Source of the DNA: an uncultured Alphaproteobacteria bacterium
Lineage (GTDB): Bacteria; Pseudomonadota; Alphaproteobacteria; Micavibrionales; Micavibrionaceae
Length of the DNA stretch: 47,919 nucleotides
Reading direction: 5' to 3'
Assembly: GCA_937934135.1 (NCBI GenBank)
Contig: CALHAW010000022.1
Location: 1 to 47,919, forward strand
Shown: piece after piece, positions 7,440 to 18,822 of the stretch
Layout: each line of letters begins with the position of its first letter
How positions within the stretch are numbered: position 1 is the stretch's first letter
The notes under the pieces: model-generated
Told to the model about the DNA's origin: nothing
Database searches by the model: none
What the model saw: the letters and a program-made list of their open reading frames with translations, nothing else
Program-made: the position numbers and the translations under genes

Positions 7440-9203
7440 TTACATTTTCTCTGGAATATGAATACCGAGGATGTTTAAGATTTTTTCTAAAATATCATGC
7501 GTCATCGCACAAAGCTTCAGGCGGCTTGCTTGTAAGCTCTCATCTTGTTCTGACATGATATGGCAGGCCGCGTAAAAGGAGCTAAAAGCTTGTGCCAGAT
7601 TAAAAGCATATTCACACAGAAAATGAGGAGAATATTGACGGACCGCCAATTTCACCGTATCTGAAAATTCGGATAAAAGGAGCGCCAATGCGCGGTCTTT
7701 TGCTTCAATTTTAAAATCATCTGCAATAGTCAAATTATTTTCTTCGGCTTTTTTGAGCAAGGATTTAATACGGACGGCTTGGTATAATAAATAAGGCCCT
7801 GTTTTCCCCTCAAACGCAGTCATACGATCAATATCAAAAATATAATCCATGTGCGGTTGGTTAGAGAGTTCCGTATATTTAAGCGCGGCGACGCCAACTT
7901 TACGGGCAATTTCTTGACGGGCTTCATCGCTCATATCTGTTGCCAAGTCGGCCTCATCAAGGCGCGCCATCGCTTTGGCAATCACGGTGTTCACAAGGTC
8001 ACGGAAGGTCATTGCCTTGCCTTCACGGGTTTTAAAGGGCTTGCCGTCTGGTCCATTCACCGTACCATTACCAATATGAAGCATATCAATATCTGTGGTA
8101 TAACCTGCCTTTGTTGCGGCGCGAAAGACTTGTTCAAAATGTAAATTTTGGCGGTAATCCACCACGTAAATCATTTTCTTTAAATCAAGATAGAGCTTAA
8201 TGCGATCATAAATCGTCGCTATATCAGTCGTGCCATAGGTCACGGCGCCATCCGATTTAAAAAACATAAGCGGCGGCATTTCTTTTTTATCGCCTTGTTC
8301 AGAAACAGGAATAATCGTCGCCCCATTACTAATTTCAGAAATATTTCGTGCGTGCATATCCTCTGCAATCTTTGCGATAAAATGATGGACGCATGCTTCC
8401 CCTTTCCAGATATCATAATCAATATTAAGCGGTGCAAGGTTGTCTTTGATATCTTCTAGCGATAAATCAATGAAATGCTGCCATAGCGCCGTATAGCCAG
8501 CATGCCCGTCTTGCAACTTTACGGTTGCTTGGCGCGCTTGCTCTAAACGGTCTTTATTGTCTTTGCACGCCTGTGAAGCTTCGGGGTAAATCTTCTCTAA
8601 CTCTTGGTATGTAAAAAGCGGTTCTGGTGGGTAATTGCCCTTATAGCTCTTATCAAAATATGGCCAATCAGGGTGGCGTATTTCAAATTCGCTAATGATT
8701 TGCCCCATTTGCAAACCCCAATCCCCCAAATGCACATCACCAAGCGCATCATATCCTGCAAAACGCAGGAGCGAACGCAAACAATCACCAATTACATTTG
8801 GACGAAAATGCCCGACATGCATGGCTTTGGCGACGTTCATCCCGCCATAATCAAGAATAATTTGACCCTCCCCCAATATAGGAACGCCATAACGGTCATC
8901 CGTATTCATAGATTTTAAATGAGACTGTAAAAATTCATCCGTTAGATTCAAATTAATAAACCCTGGTCCTGCAATTTCTATTTTAGAAAAAATATCATTT
9001 TGTAATAACGCATCACAAATAGTTTGTGCAATTTCACGCGGATTTTTCTTGGCGATTTTGGCCGCGGCCATTGCGCCATTACATTGAAATTGCGCCAGGT
9101 CTGGGCGGTCAGAAACTTTTACAGTCCCAAGGTCTTTTGGTAGTTCTAACTTATCAAAAACATCGCCTACGATGCCGGATAATATATGTGTTAAGGATGT
9201 CAT
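7440..9203 (-). CDS. argS: Arginyl-tRNA synthetase
   Basis: A 587-aa class I aminoacyl-tRNA synthetase that charges tRNA-Arg. It has the HIGH-type motif HVGH within MNVAKAMHVGHFRPN (about 122-136), a KTREGK segment in the KMSKS position, and the C-terminal anticodon-binding DALR domain. Length is normal. Its ATG overlaps the stop of the upstream exported-protein gene by one base (TAATG), so the two are probably translationally coupled. Confidence 0.97.
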   Translation of the reverse strand: MTSLTHILSGIVGDVFDKLELPKDLGTVKVSDRPDLAQFQCNGAMAAAKIAKKNPREIAQTICDALLQNDIFSKIEIAGPGFINLNLTDEFLQSHLKSMNTDDRYGVPILGEGQIILDYGGMNVAKAMHVGHFRPNVIGDCLRSLLRFAGYDALGDVHLGDWGLQMGQIISEFEIRHPDWPYFDKSYKGNYPPEPLFTYQELEKIYPEASQACKDNKDRLEQARQATVKLQDGHAGYTALWQHFIDLSLEDIKDNLAPLNIDYDIWKGEACVHHFIAKIAEDMHARNISEISNGATIIPVSEQGDKKEMPPLMFFKSDGAVTYGTTDIATIYDRIKLYLDLKKMIYVVDYRQNLHFEQVFRAATKAGYTTDIDMLHIGNGTVNGPDGKPFKTREGKAMTFRDLVNTVIAKAMARLDEADLATDMSDEARQEIARKVGVAALKYTELSNQPHMDYIFDIDRMTAFEGKTGPYLLYQAVRIKSLLKKAEENNLTIADDFKIEAKDRALALLLSEFSDTVKLAVRQYSPHFLCEYAFNLAQAFSSFYAACHIMSEQDESLQASRLKLCAMTHDILEKILNILGIHIPEKM

Positions 9204-9601
9204 TATTTTTTCGCTATTAGTTTTTTTATATCGAAAGCCTGACGATAGACAGACCCATTTTTATGCGTTTCACGCACTGTTAAAACATTATCTTTTGTTT
9301 CATAATCAATAACGGAATCAATATCAGTATTACGGTAGGAGCCTGTTTCCGTTGCCCATACGATTTCTTTACCATTCAAATAACATTTAAACCGTGTCGT
9401 TTTATCACCTTCTTCCGGCGCAAAAGAGATATAGAAAATATTTTTCTGATGTCTACCGATTGAAACCGTTTCAACTTTTTTGTTAAAGATTGTTGCAATA
9501 GCGGCGCGGCAGATTTGGTCATCCGTTAGGCTGTTCTTCTTCTGCGCAAAAGCAGGAAGAGAAAAAAAGAACATTAAGAAAAAAAGAAAAACATATTTCA
9601 T
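9203..9601 (-). CDS. Exported protein of unknown function
   Basis: A 132-aa protein with a clear signal peptide (MKYVFLFFLMFFFSLPAFAQ, cleavage after AFA). The mature part is about 110 residues, beta-rich by eye, with two Cys and no recognisable domain. It lies 7 bases after gyrB and is coupled to argS. No function can be assigned. Confidence 0.75.
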   Translation of the reverse strand: MKYVFLFFLMFFFSLPAFAQKKNSLTDDQICRAAIATIFNKKVETVSIGRHQKNIFYISFAPEEGDKTTRFKCYLNGKEIVWATETGSYRNTDIDSVIDYETKDNVLTVRETHKNGSVYRQAFDIKKLIAKK

Positions 9602-9608
9602 TTTTTAA

Positions 9609-12217
<2,609 letters not shown>

Positions 12218-13366
12218 TCACCCTGCTTTTTGAAGCCGATTTTTTGGTGTAATTTGCGCCGATTCAACGTCAAAAAACTGCGCTTGATTCTGCGCGCCTT
12301 CGAATAAAACAGGATCTGTTCCCGTCATCCATACTTGCCCACCCAGCGCATGAAGGCGTTCAAACAAAGCATAGCGACGCGCCGCATCCAAATGGGCGGC
12401 AACTTCATCCATTAATAAAATGGGTGGTGCGCCGCGATCTGCCGCCATCATCCTGCCATGCGCCAAAACCAGGCTGATTAATAACGCCTTTTGCTCCCCC
12501 GTTGAGCATTGGGATGCAGGCATGTTTTTGGATTGATAGACAACATCCATATCACTTTTATGGGAGCCTGTTGCCGCGCCGCCAACAATCGCATCTTGTG
12601 TGCGGGATTGTTTTAATTGGTAGGTAAAGGCTCGCTCCACTTCAACAGCAGGCATATTTTTGAGTAAATTTTCAATCGTGCCTTTTGCGGTTAAGCGTAA
12701 TTTTGGGAAGTAATTTTCTTCCTCTTGATCTGCGCAAGAGCAAGAGTCTTGCAAACGCACAACAAATTCAAGCCGCGCGGCAGAAATGGCAATGCCCGTT
12801 TCCGCCATTTGCGATTCAAGGGAAGTTAGCCACACTGGATCTGCCTGACCTTCTTGTAGCATTTTAGAGCGTTGCCGCATGGCATTTTCATAGCGGCGTA
12901 CCCGCCCAGAATGGCTGGGGTCAAATGCAAAAATCATACGGTCCAAAAATTGGCGCCGCGCCGACGCCCCTTCAAGAAATAAACGATCCATTTGCGGTGT
13001 CAGCCAAAGGCAGGTTAAATAGTCAGAGAGTGCCATCTGGCTTTTTGCATCGGCGCCATTAATCCGCACAATGCGTTGCCCCTTTTGAGGGTTTAAGCCT
13101 GTCGCAATTTTATTTTCAATACCCGTTTGATCGCTGATTTTCGCAGAAACACCCCAAGGTTGAGGGCTTTTATTGCGCTGCATATCGAGAGCCTTGGCAC
13201 TACGAAGCCCGCGCCCTGGCGTTAATAACGAAATAGCTTCGAGAATATTGGTTTTCCCTGCGCCATTAGGGCCACAAAGGACAACCAGTCCCGTCCGCAG
13301 ACCGATCATCCGCCCTGCTTCATAACAGCGAAAATTTTGTAAAGAAAGTTGCGTTAAATAAGACAC
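12218..13366 (-). CDS. recF: DNA replication and repair protein RecF
   Basis: A 382-aa SMC-like ATPase that helps RecO and RecR load RecA at gaps. Walker A GPNGAGKT at 32-39, ABC-type signature STGEQKALLISLVLAHGR and Walker B ILLMDEVAAHLD near the C-terminus. The start codon is GTG. The gene begins 9 bases after dnaN, so the two form an operon. Confidence 0.95.
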   Translation of the reverse strand: MSYLTQLSLQNFRCYEAGRMIGLRTGLVVLCGPNGAGKTNILEAISLLTPGRGLRSAKALDMQRNKSPQPWGVSAKISDQTGIENKIATGLNPQKGQRIVRINGADAKSQMALSDYLTCLWLTPQMDRLFLEGASARRQFLDRMIFAFDPSHSGRVRRYENAMRQRSKMLQEGQADPVWLTSLESQMAETGIAISAARLEFVVRLQDSCSCADQEEENYFPKLRLTAKGTIENLLKNMPAVEVERAFTYQLKQSRTQDAIVGGAATGSHKSDMDVVYQSKNMPASQCSTGEQKALLISLVLAHGRMMAADRGAPPILLMDEVAAHLDAARRYALFERLHALGGQVWMTGTDPVLFEGAQNQAQFFDVESAQITPKNRLQKAG

Positions 13367-13375
13367 ACAATCAAA

Positions 13376-14491
13376 TCAAACACGCAATGGCATCAAGACA
13401 TAAAGAGATGACATATCACTTGCATCTTGGATGATTGTTGGGCTGGCTGAGTCTGCCAATGTCAGACGGCAATTATCGCCTTCAATCTGGGATGTAATAT
13501 CCATGAGGTAACGGGCGTTAAAGCCAATTTCCATGTTATCGTTACCATGCACTTCCAAATCTTCTGTCGCGCTACCCGCTTCGGGAGAGTTTGCAGATAA
13601 GGTCATAGTATTGCCTTCAAATGTGATTTTGACAGCGCGGGATTTCCCATCAGAAATGGTTGAAACACGGTCAATCGCGGAAGAAAAGGTTTTTGGGTTC
13701 ACTTCAACAATTTTATCATTGCCCTGCGGAATAACACGTTGATAATCCGGGAATGTTCCATCAATCAATTTAGATGTCAGTGCAATATGATCAAAGCTTA
13801 AGCGGACCTTGCTTTCAGAAAGGCCAATTTGGATTGAATCCCCGGCTTCTTCAACCAGCTTACGCAGTTCGGCCACAGCCTTACGGGGGAAAATCACACC
13901 GGGCATATTTTCTGCCCCTTCGGGAAGCGGCATTTCAAAACGTGCCAAACGATGACCATCAGTTGCCACAGCGCGCAATACCTTCACGCCATCTGTTTCC
14001 GCCGCGTGAATATAAATACCGTTTAGGTAATATCTTGTTTCTTCAGTACTCATCGCAAAACGGGTACGGTCAATCAAGGCACGTAAATCATTCGCAGGTA
14101 AGGCAAAGTTTGTCGGCATGTCGCCCTTGCTCAATTCTGGGAAATCCGCCACAGGCAGGCAAGAAAGCTTGAAGTTTGAACGCCCAGACTTAACCGTCAT
14201 TTGATTGCCGGATTCATTCAGTTCTAATTCAATTTGCGCATCATCGCCCAGTTTTTTGACAATATCAAACAACGTGGCCGCAGGCGCGGTTGTTGCACCT
14301 GCTTCATTGACTTGCGCGGTAACGGATTCATTAATCTCCATATCCATATCAGTGGTTGAGAGGCTTAAAATTCCATCTGCGGCCTTCATCAAAACATTGG
14401 ATAAAATTGGGATTGTATTTCGTTTTTCAACAGCGCTTTGCACGTGATTAAGTGAGCGAAGAAGAGCGGAGCGATCAATACTGAGTTTCAT
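13376..14491 (-). CDS. dnaN: DNA polymerase III beta subunit (sliding clamp)
   Basis: A 371-aa ring-forming clamp subunit that holds polymerase III on DNA. The protein starts MKLSIDRSALLRSLNHVQSAVEKRNTIPILSNV, the standard clamp N-terminus, and ends with the characteristic YVLMPLRV. An in-frame ATG six codons further upstream (14509) exists, but family alignment favours 14491. It lies between dnaA and recF; a terminator after dnaA suggests that dnaN has its own promoter. Confidence 0.96.
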   Translation of the reverse strand: MKLSIDRSALLRSLNHVQSAVEKRNTIPILSNVLMKAADGILSLSTTDMDMEINESVTAQVNEAGATTAPAATLFDIVKKLGDDAQIELELNESGNQMTVKSGRSNFKLSCLPVADFPELSKGDMPTNFALPANDLRALIDRTRFAMSTEETRYYLNGIYIHAAETDGVKVLRAVATDGHRLARFEMPLPEGAENMPGVIFPRKAVAELRKLVEEAGDSIQIGLSESKVRLSFDHIALTSKLIDGTFPDYQRVIPQGNDKIVEVNPKTFSSAIDRVSTISDGKSRAVKITFEGNTMTLSANSPEAGSATEDLEVHGNDNMEIGFNARYLMDITSQIEGDNCRLTLADSASPTIIQDASDMSSLYVLMPLRV

Positions 14492-14591
14492 GGTTTTTTC
14501 CAATTTCATCTGAGACGTTAAAGAGAATCAAAATATAACAACCGAAGCCACGCAAACCAAGCGTTTTTAAAGGGTTTTACCGCTTTTCCCA

Positions 14592-14623
14592 TATAAAAAA
14601 GCAGGACATATGCCCTGCTTTTT
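14592..14623 (-). terminator. Terminator after dnaA
   Basis: Stem AAAAGCAGG/CCTGCTTTT (14597-14605 with 14614-14622) with an eight-base loop. In the minus direction the stem runs into six T. It lies about 37 bases after the dnaA stop. It is nearly symmetrical and could work in both directions. Confidence 0.75.
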
Positions 14624-14659
14624 AGAGACTTAAATTTTAACGCCTGCGCGCATAATGGA

Positions 14660-16087
14660 TCAACCCGTCAAAGAACGACGTAGAATTTCAACATCTTGGG
14701 CAAAAGAGGCGTCATCATTCGATAATTCTTCAATTTTACGCACCGCATGCATGACTGTTGTATGATCACGTCCACCGAATTTGCGGCCAATTTCAGGCAA
14801 AGAGCGTGCCGTTAACTGTTTTGCAAGATACATCGCCACCTGGCGGGGACGTGCGACCTGACGCGCTCTACGAGCGGAATGCATATCAGAAAGGCGGATA
14901 TTATAATGTTCTGCCACTTTACGTTGGATTTCATCAATCGTGATACGGCGATCATTAGAGCGAAGAAGGTCTTGCAGAACTTCCTGTGTGCTTTCCAATG
15001 TAATTTCATTACGTGACACATCAGCATGCGCCACAATACGGTTCAACGCGCCTTCAAGCTCACGAATGTTGGATGTAACCTTCAACGCCAAAAATTCAAG
15101 CACTGAATCTGGGATTTTAGCCTGAATCTGATCACGTTTTGCCTGAACAATACCCAAACGAAGTTCATACGTTGATGGCTGTATATCCGCAACCAAGCCC
15201 CATGCGAGGCGAGAACGAAGACGCTCTTCAATACCTGTTAAGTCACTTGGCGCTTTATCAGCAGAAATGATGATTTGTTTATTTTGGTCAACCAGCGCAT
15301 TAAATGTATGGAAAAATTCTTCCTGTGTAGATTCCTTACCTGCAATGAATTGAATATCATCAATCATAAGAACATCAACCGAGCGGAAAAAATCTTTGAA
15401 TGCCATTGTTTCGTTTGAACGAAGGGCTTTGACAAATTGATACATAAATTTTTCAGCGCTTAAGTACATTACTTTTTTCTCAGGCGCCTGTTCACCAATC
15501 ATCCACGCGATTGCGTGCATAAGATGGGTTTTACCAAGACCGACACCGCCATATATAAAGAGCGGATTAAATGGAACAGAACCGCTTTCAACAACGCGCC
15601 GCGCCGCGGCATGTGCAAGGGCGTTTGGCTTACCCACAACGAAGCTATCAAATGTAAAGCGTTCATCAAGGGGTGATGCGATTTCAAATTGATCTGGTGA
15701 CGATTTTTTATTTTCATTCGCCTTCTTTGTTTCTTGCGCTTCATCTTCTTGGAGCGGCGCACTTTGTACAACAACAATTTCAAGACGTTTGATTTCGCTG
15801 GCTTTATCAACGCACATTTCAAGAATACGTTTTGAATAATGCGTTTGAATCCAATCTTTCATAAAACGGGTAGGAACAGAAACTTCCAATGTACCGTGAT
15901 AATATGCCTGAAGTGTTAATGGTTTAAGCCAGCTTCTAAAGACTGCCTCACCAAATTCTCCGCGTAATGCCTTATGAACCGCTTTCCATGTTGCAATAAT
16001 TTCTTTACTCGGTTTTAGTGACTCTGCCGCATAATCAACATTGGTTGACCCTGTTTCAATCACTTGTTCCACTTCACTTTTAGGCAT
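14660..16087 (-). CDS. dnaA: Chromosomal replication initiator DnaA
   Basis: A 475-aa AAA+ initiator that binds DnaA boxes and opens the origin. Domain I (about 30-105), a charged linker (112-135), domain III with Walker A GGVGLGKT at 180-187 and Walker B VLMIDDIQF, and domain IV with the DNA-binding signature GGRDHTTVMHAVRKIE near the end. A GGAG ribosome binding site precedes the ATG. The gene is flanked by a putative origin upstream and dnaN downstream. Confidence 0.98.
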   Translation of the reverse strand: MPKSEVEQVIETGSTNVDYAAESLKPSKEIIATWKAVHKALRGEFGEAVFRSWLKPLTLQAYYHGTLEVSVPTRFMKDWIQTHYSKRILEMCVDKASEIKRLEIVVVQSAPLQEDEAQETKKANENKKSSPDQFEIASPLDERFTFDSFVVGKPNALAHAAARRVVESGSVPFNPLFIYGGVGLGKTHLMHAIAWMIGEQAPEKKVMYLSAEKFMYQFVKALRSNETMAFKDFFRSVDVLMIDDIQFIAGKESTQEEFFHTFNALVDQNKQIIISADKAPSDLTGIEERLRSRLAWGLVADIQPSTYELRLGIVQAKRDQIQAKIPDSVLEFLALKVTSNIRELEGALNRIVAHADVSRNEITLESTQEVLQDLLRSNDRRITIDEIQRKVAEHYNIRLSDMHSARRARQVARPRQVAMYLAKQLTARSLPEIGRKFGGRDHTTVMHAVRKIEELSNDDASFAQDVEILRRSLTG

Positions 16088-16293
16088 TTAACTGTCTCTC
16101 CACATTAAAAAATAAAAATTAAAAAACATGGCTAAAAGACAGAAAAATCCTATCGTAAAAATTACTTTTTACGGTTTTTGAGTCTTATAGCCTTACAAAT
16201 ATTTAAAAAAGACAACAACTTAAATTATAAGAACGAACGCCTTGATTATTTAAGTTTTGTTCCCTTATTCGATTTCAAAAAAAATCAAAATCT

Positions 16294-16316
16294 AAGATCA
16301 GTTCAACTCTGATCTT
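16294..16316. repeat. Hairpin-forming inverted repeat in the dnaA upstream region
   Basis: AAGATCAG at 16294-16301 and CTGATCTT at 16309-16316 with a seven-base loop, followed on the plus strand by more T. It looks like a terminator for plus-strand transcription, but no plus-strand gene precedes it; an origin-related or regulatory role is possible. Confidence 0.45.
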
Positions 16317-16336
16317 TTTGGGATTTCTCCCCCCTG

Positions 16337-16391
16337 TTATACACAATACAGATGAAAAATAATGAATATTTTGTGCATTTGTTGTGAACAA
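16337..16391. promoter_or_regulatory. DnaA box cluster
   Basis: TTATACACA at 16337-16345 matches TTATNCACA exactly. On the minus strand TTGTTCACA (16383-16391) matches 8 of 9 and AAATGCACA (16372-16380) 7 of 9. The three lie within 55 bases. Confidence 0.6.
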
Positions 16392-16520
16392 CTTCCAAGG
16401 ACACTAACAGGTTTTTTTAATCGCGCAATGAGAAAAGTGATTTTTTTTTTAAAAAAATAAATCTTTTTTTCTTGACTCTGATTCCACTGAATTTTTTCTG
16501 AAATTGGCTTTAAACATAAA

Positions 16521-16545
16521 AAAAGCCCGATCAAAACCGGGCTTT
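16521..16545 (-). terminator. Terminator after rpsT
   Basis: Stem AAAGCCCG/CGGGCTTT (16522-16529 with 16538-16545), loop of eight bases; in the minus direction the stem leads into seven T. It lies about 25 bases after the rpsT stop. Confidence 0.9.
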
Positions 16546-16570
16546 AAATTCAAAAAATTTTGTAATAAAA

Positions 16571-16837
16571 TTACGCAGAAATTCCTTTAATGCGTGTCGA
16601 CAAACGGGACAATTTTCTTGCCGCTGTGTTTTTGTGCATGATGCCTTTCGCAACACCGCGTTGAATTTCAGGTTGGGCATTTTTAAATGCTTCATCCGCT
16701 GATTTTTTATCGCCAGAAGCAATCGCCATTTCGATCTTTTTAATAAAAGTACGGATACGGCTGCGACGGGCGCCATTAATAACGGCGCGGCGGGCGTTTC
16801 TTCTAATTCTTGTCTTTGCAGAAGCATGATTTGCCAT
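16571..16837 (-). CDS. rpsT: 30S ribosomal protein S20
   Basis: An 88-aa, very basic protein of the small ribosomal subunit that binds 16S rRNA. The N-terminus [21 protein letters not shown] and the C-terminal [17 protein letters not shown] are typical of S20. The position upstream of dnaA is conserved in alphaproteobacteria. A strong terminator follows. Confidence 0.98.
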   Translation of the reverse strand: MANHASAKTRIRRNARRAVINGARRSRIRTFIKKIEMAIASGDKKSADEAFKNAQPEIQRGVAKGIMHKNTAARKLSRLSTRIKGISA

Positions 16838-16944
16838 GTTTCAACTCTTTCTCTGTTTAATAAATTAAAGTAATTTGCAGTGTTTTACGCATCTGGCCTG
16901 ATTTTGTCAAGACAAACCATCGCAAAATAAGGGAATTAGCGGAT

Positions 16945-17289
16945 CTATCGTGGTTTTAGTAAGAATTTCACGGTTTTGGCGCGCTCAAAGGAAATCACGA
17001 GGCTCTCCCCTTCGCGGGTATAATGCCCCTCACCGACCTTACGCCATCCTAATTGAGGAAGTATTTGGGCATAAAAGCCCTGAATTTCGGCATTTGAGTG
17101 CTTTCCAGTTTGCGCCCCTGCTTGGGCAATGCGGCCATTGGGTTTATCAAAGGTCAATGCCATATCAGGAATTTCGACAATCCCGTCCATCACAGGCACA
17201 TCATAGAGCGTTTCGAAAAAGGCGGACTGCTGCGCTTTGCCTGAAAAGGGGAGTAAAATAAGCGTTATAAGAATAAAATATTTCATCAT
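16945..17289 (-). CDS. Small exported protein downstream of mutM
   Basis: A 114-aa protein with a signal peptide (MMKYFILITLILLPFSGKAQ). The frame is open 12 codons further upstream, overlapping mutM, but the signal peptide sets the start at 17289, 15 bases after the mutM stop. The mature part includes DGIVEIPDMALTFDKPNGRIAQA and FYAQILPQLGWRKVGEGHYTREGESLVISFE, which suggests a small beta-rich domain. No function known to me. Confidence 0.7.
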   Translation of the reverse strand: MMKYFILITLILLPFSGKAQQSAFFETLYDVPVMDGIVEIPDMALTFDKPNGRIAQAGAQTGKHSNAEIQGFYAQILPQLGWRKVGEGHYTREGESLVISFERAKTVKFLLKPR

Positions 17290-17303
17290 GTCATTTCTGC
17301 GCA

Positions 17304-18149
17304 TTAGTTTTGTTTTCGTGGGCAATAAAATGTTGAGCGCCCTGATTGTACGACTCTCTTTATACCACCTGTTTTATTAATATCACAATCGCAACGCTGA
17401 CAGGCTTCTTTCTCACGCCCATAAACGGTGAATTGGTGTTGAAAATACCCTAATGATCCATCGGCATGCTTATAATCTTTCAAAGTGCTGCCCCCCGCTT
17501 TGATGGCTCTTTTAAGGACATCACGAATAGCCTGAACCAATAGCTCTGCCTTCTCACCTTTAATAGATCCGGCCTTTTTCATCGGGGAAATGCCCGCCCT
17601 ATAAAGCGCTTCACAGGCATAAATATTACCCACCCCTACAACAACGCGTTGATCAAGAAGGGCTTGCTTAATACTCGCTTGCTTTCCTTTAAGTCGTGCG
17701 CACAAGATAGGCGCAGAGAAATCATTGCCCAATGGTTCTGGCCCCAAATGTACAAAATATTTATGAGAGGCATAATCCTGTTCTGCCATCATAAAAATCA
17801 TACCAAAGCGGCGCGGATCATTATACACAACCCGCACACCGCTTTTTAAATGCAAAACGAAATGATCATGCGTTTGACTGTTATAGCGTTGCCCCTTCTC
17901 AATAATGCTGACACTGCCTGACATCCCCAAATGGATAACCAGAATATCGCCCCCCTTTAAATGAATAAGTATATATTTTGCACGGCGACGGAGATGGGTG
18001 ATGGTGCGCCCTTTTAAATCATGTTCAATGGTCGCGGGAAACGGAATGCGTAAGTTTGGACGATTTTTTTGCGCTTTTGTAATGATTGCACCTGTTAAAA
18101 AAGGCTCTAATCCGCGCATCACGGTTTCAACTTCGGGGAGTTCAGGCAT
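17304..18149 (-). CDS. mutM: Formamidopyrimidine-DNA glycosylase
   Basis: A 281-aa base-excision repair enzyme that removes 8-oxoguanine and formamidopyrimidines. The catalytic N-terminus PELPEVETVMRGL is intact, as are the helix-two-turn-helix (VVGVGNIYACEALYRAGISP) and GRSTFYCP. The zinc finger is unusual: C250 and C253 are followed by an insert of about six residues with an extra Cys (C255), and after C276 the usual fourth Cys is Lys (CPRKQ, K279). Four Cys therefore remain, in a different spacing. The gene begins 9 bases after the membrane-protein gene at 18159. Confidence 0.95.
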   Translation of the reverse strand: MPELPEVETVMRGLEPFLTGAIITKAQKNRPNLRIPFPATIEHDLKGRTITHLRRRAKYILIHLKGGDILVIHLGMSGSVSIIEKGQRYNSQTHDHFVLHLKSGVRVVYNDPRRFGMIFMMAEQDYASHKYFVHLGPEPLGNDFSAPILCARLKGKQASIKQALLDQRVVVGVGNIYACEALYRAGISPMKKAGSIKGEKAELLVQAIRDVLKRAIKAGGSTLKDYKHADGSLGYFQHQFTVYGREKEACQRCDCDINKTGGIKRVVQSGRSTFYCPRKQN

Positions 18150-18158
18150 AAGAGCTAT

Positions 18159-18779
18159 TTACTTTAAAGCACTCCACACCGCAATCTTATTAGGAACACG
18201 GTTTAAAATTGCGTGATAATTAGGAACATAAATATCGGCTTCTTCCGGTGGAATTTGCCAGACCATTTTGCCTTTATATTTTCCTACCATCATGGGCATT
18301 TTTGCCCGTGTTAAAATGCGATATTCAAATTTATCACTGGGCGCTTTTGATCGTGCATTGGGTTGAAACACTAAGATATCATCTTCAAGTGTATAGGTGC
18401 CGTTAATATAAAACCGTGTACCTTGCGCATCACGTTCCACCAAGATTAAGCGGAATGTTCCATTTTTTAATTGCAACAATGCCCGTGCATTATCCAGTTG
18501 CGCATCCCATGCGCCGGTAATTTCACTTTCGCTGATATTCTTTTGGCGCTTGGCTTTTCGCTTTTTGGCCTGTTTATTTTGTGCGTCGGAAACGTCACTA
18601 TTCTTAAAATCATTGATTTCTTGTTGTGATATTTCAATATTGCGGCCTGAATCCGCACCATTAAACAACGTTTTCACACCCAAAATAAGAAGATAGATAA
18701 AAATCAGAACCACAAGCGTCACGATTACCAAAGCAATCGGGTTTTGTTTTATTTTTTCGGGCAGAGATTTTAAGTCCAT
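18159..18779 (-). CDS. Membrane-anchored protein of unknown function
   Basis: A 206-aa protein with one N-terminal membrane segment (about 15-38, IALVIVTLVVLIFIYLLILG), a basic linker (about 70-82, KQAKKRKAKRQK) and a C-terminal domain of about 120 residues beginning ITGAWDAQLDNARALLQLKNGTFRLILVE, which by eye resembles small lipocalin-like barrel domains. A -10 box TATAAT ends five bases before the ATG, so its message may be leaderless. mutM follows in the same direction after 9 bases. Confidence 0.75.
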   Translation of the reverse strand: MDLKSLPEKIKQNPIALVIVTLVVLIFIYLLILGVKTLFNGADSGRNIEISQQEINDFKNSDVSDAQNKQAKKRKAKRQKNISESEITGAWDAQLDNARALLQLKNGTFRLILVERDAQGTRFYINGTYTLEDDILVFQPNARSKAPSDKFEYRILTRAKMPMMVGKYKGKMVWQIPPEEADIYVPNYHAILNRVPNKIAVWSALK

Positions 18780-18784
18780 GTTTT

Positions 18785-18814
18785 ATTATATCGATAAGTA
18801 CACCACCTGAGCAA
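18785..18814 (-). promoter_or_regulatory. Promoter, probably giving a leaderless mRNA
   Basis: -35 TTGCTC at 18814-18809, 18-base spacer, -10 TATAAT at 18790-18785, then five bases to the ATG at 18779. Confidence 0.55.
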
Positions 18815-18822
18815 GAAAGAGC

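Larger units (their letters stand above)
16088..16520. other. Putative replication origin (oriC) between rpsT and dnaA
   Basis: About 430 bases without a gene, very AT-rich. It holds a consensus DnaA box, a second 8/9 match on the other strand, a weak third, long A/T tracts at 16439-16471 that could serve as an unwinding element, and three GANTC (CcrM) sites: 16180-16184, 16474-16478 and 16480-16484. It also has two inverted repeats, 16217-16225/16248-16256 and 16294-16301/16309-16316. Position next to dnaA and composition fit an origin or the dnaA promoter region. In several alphaproteobacteria the origin lies near hemE instead, so this remains a proposal. Confidence 0.5.

Noticed and set aside
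16294-16319. Treating the dnaA-upstream hairpin as a gene terminator
   Set aside because: No plus-strand gene ends before it and the T run on the minus side is absent; listed as an inverted repeat instead.
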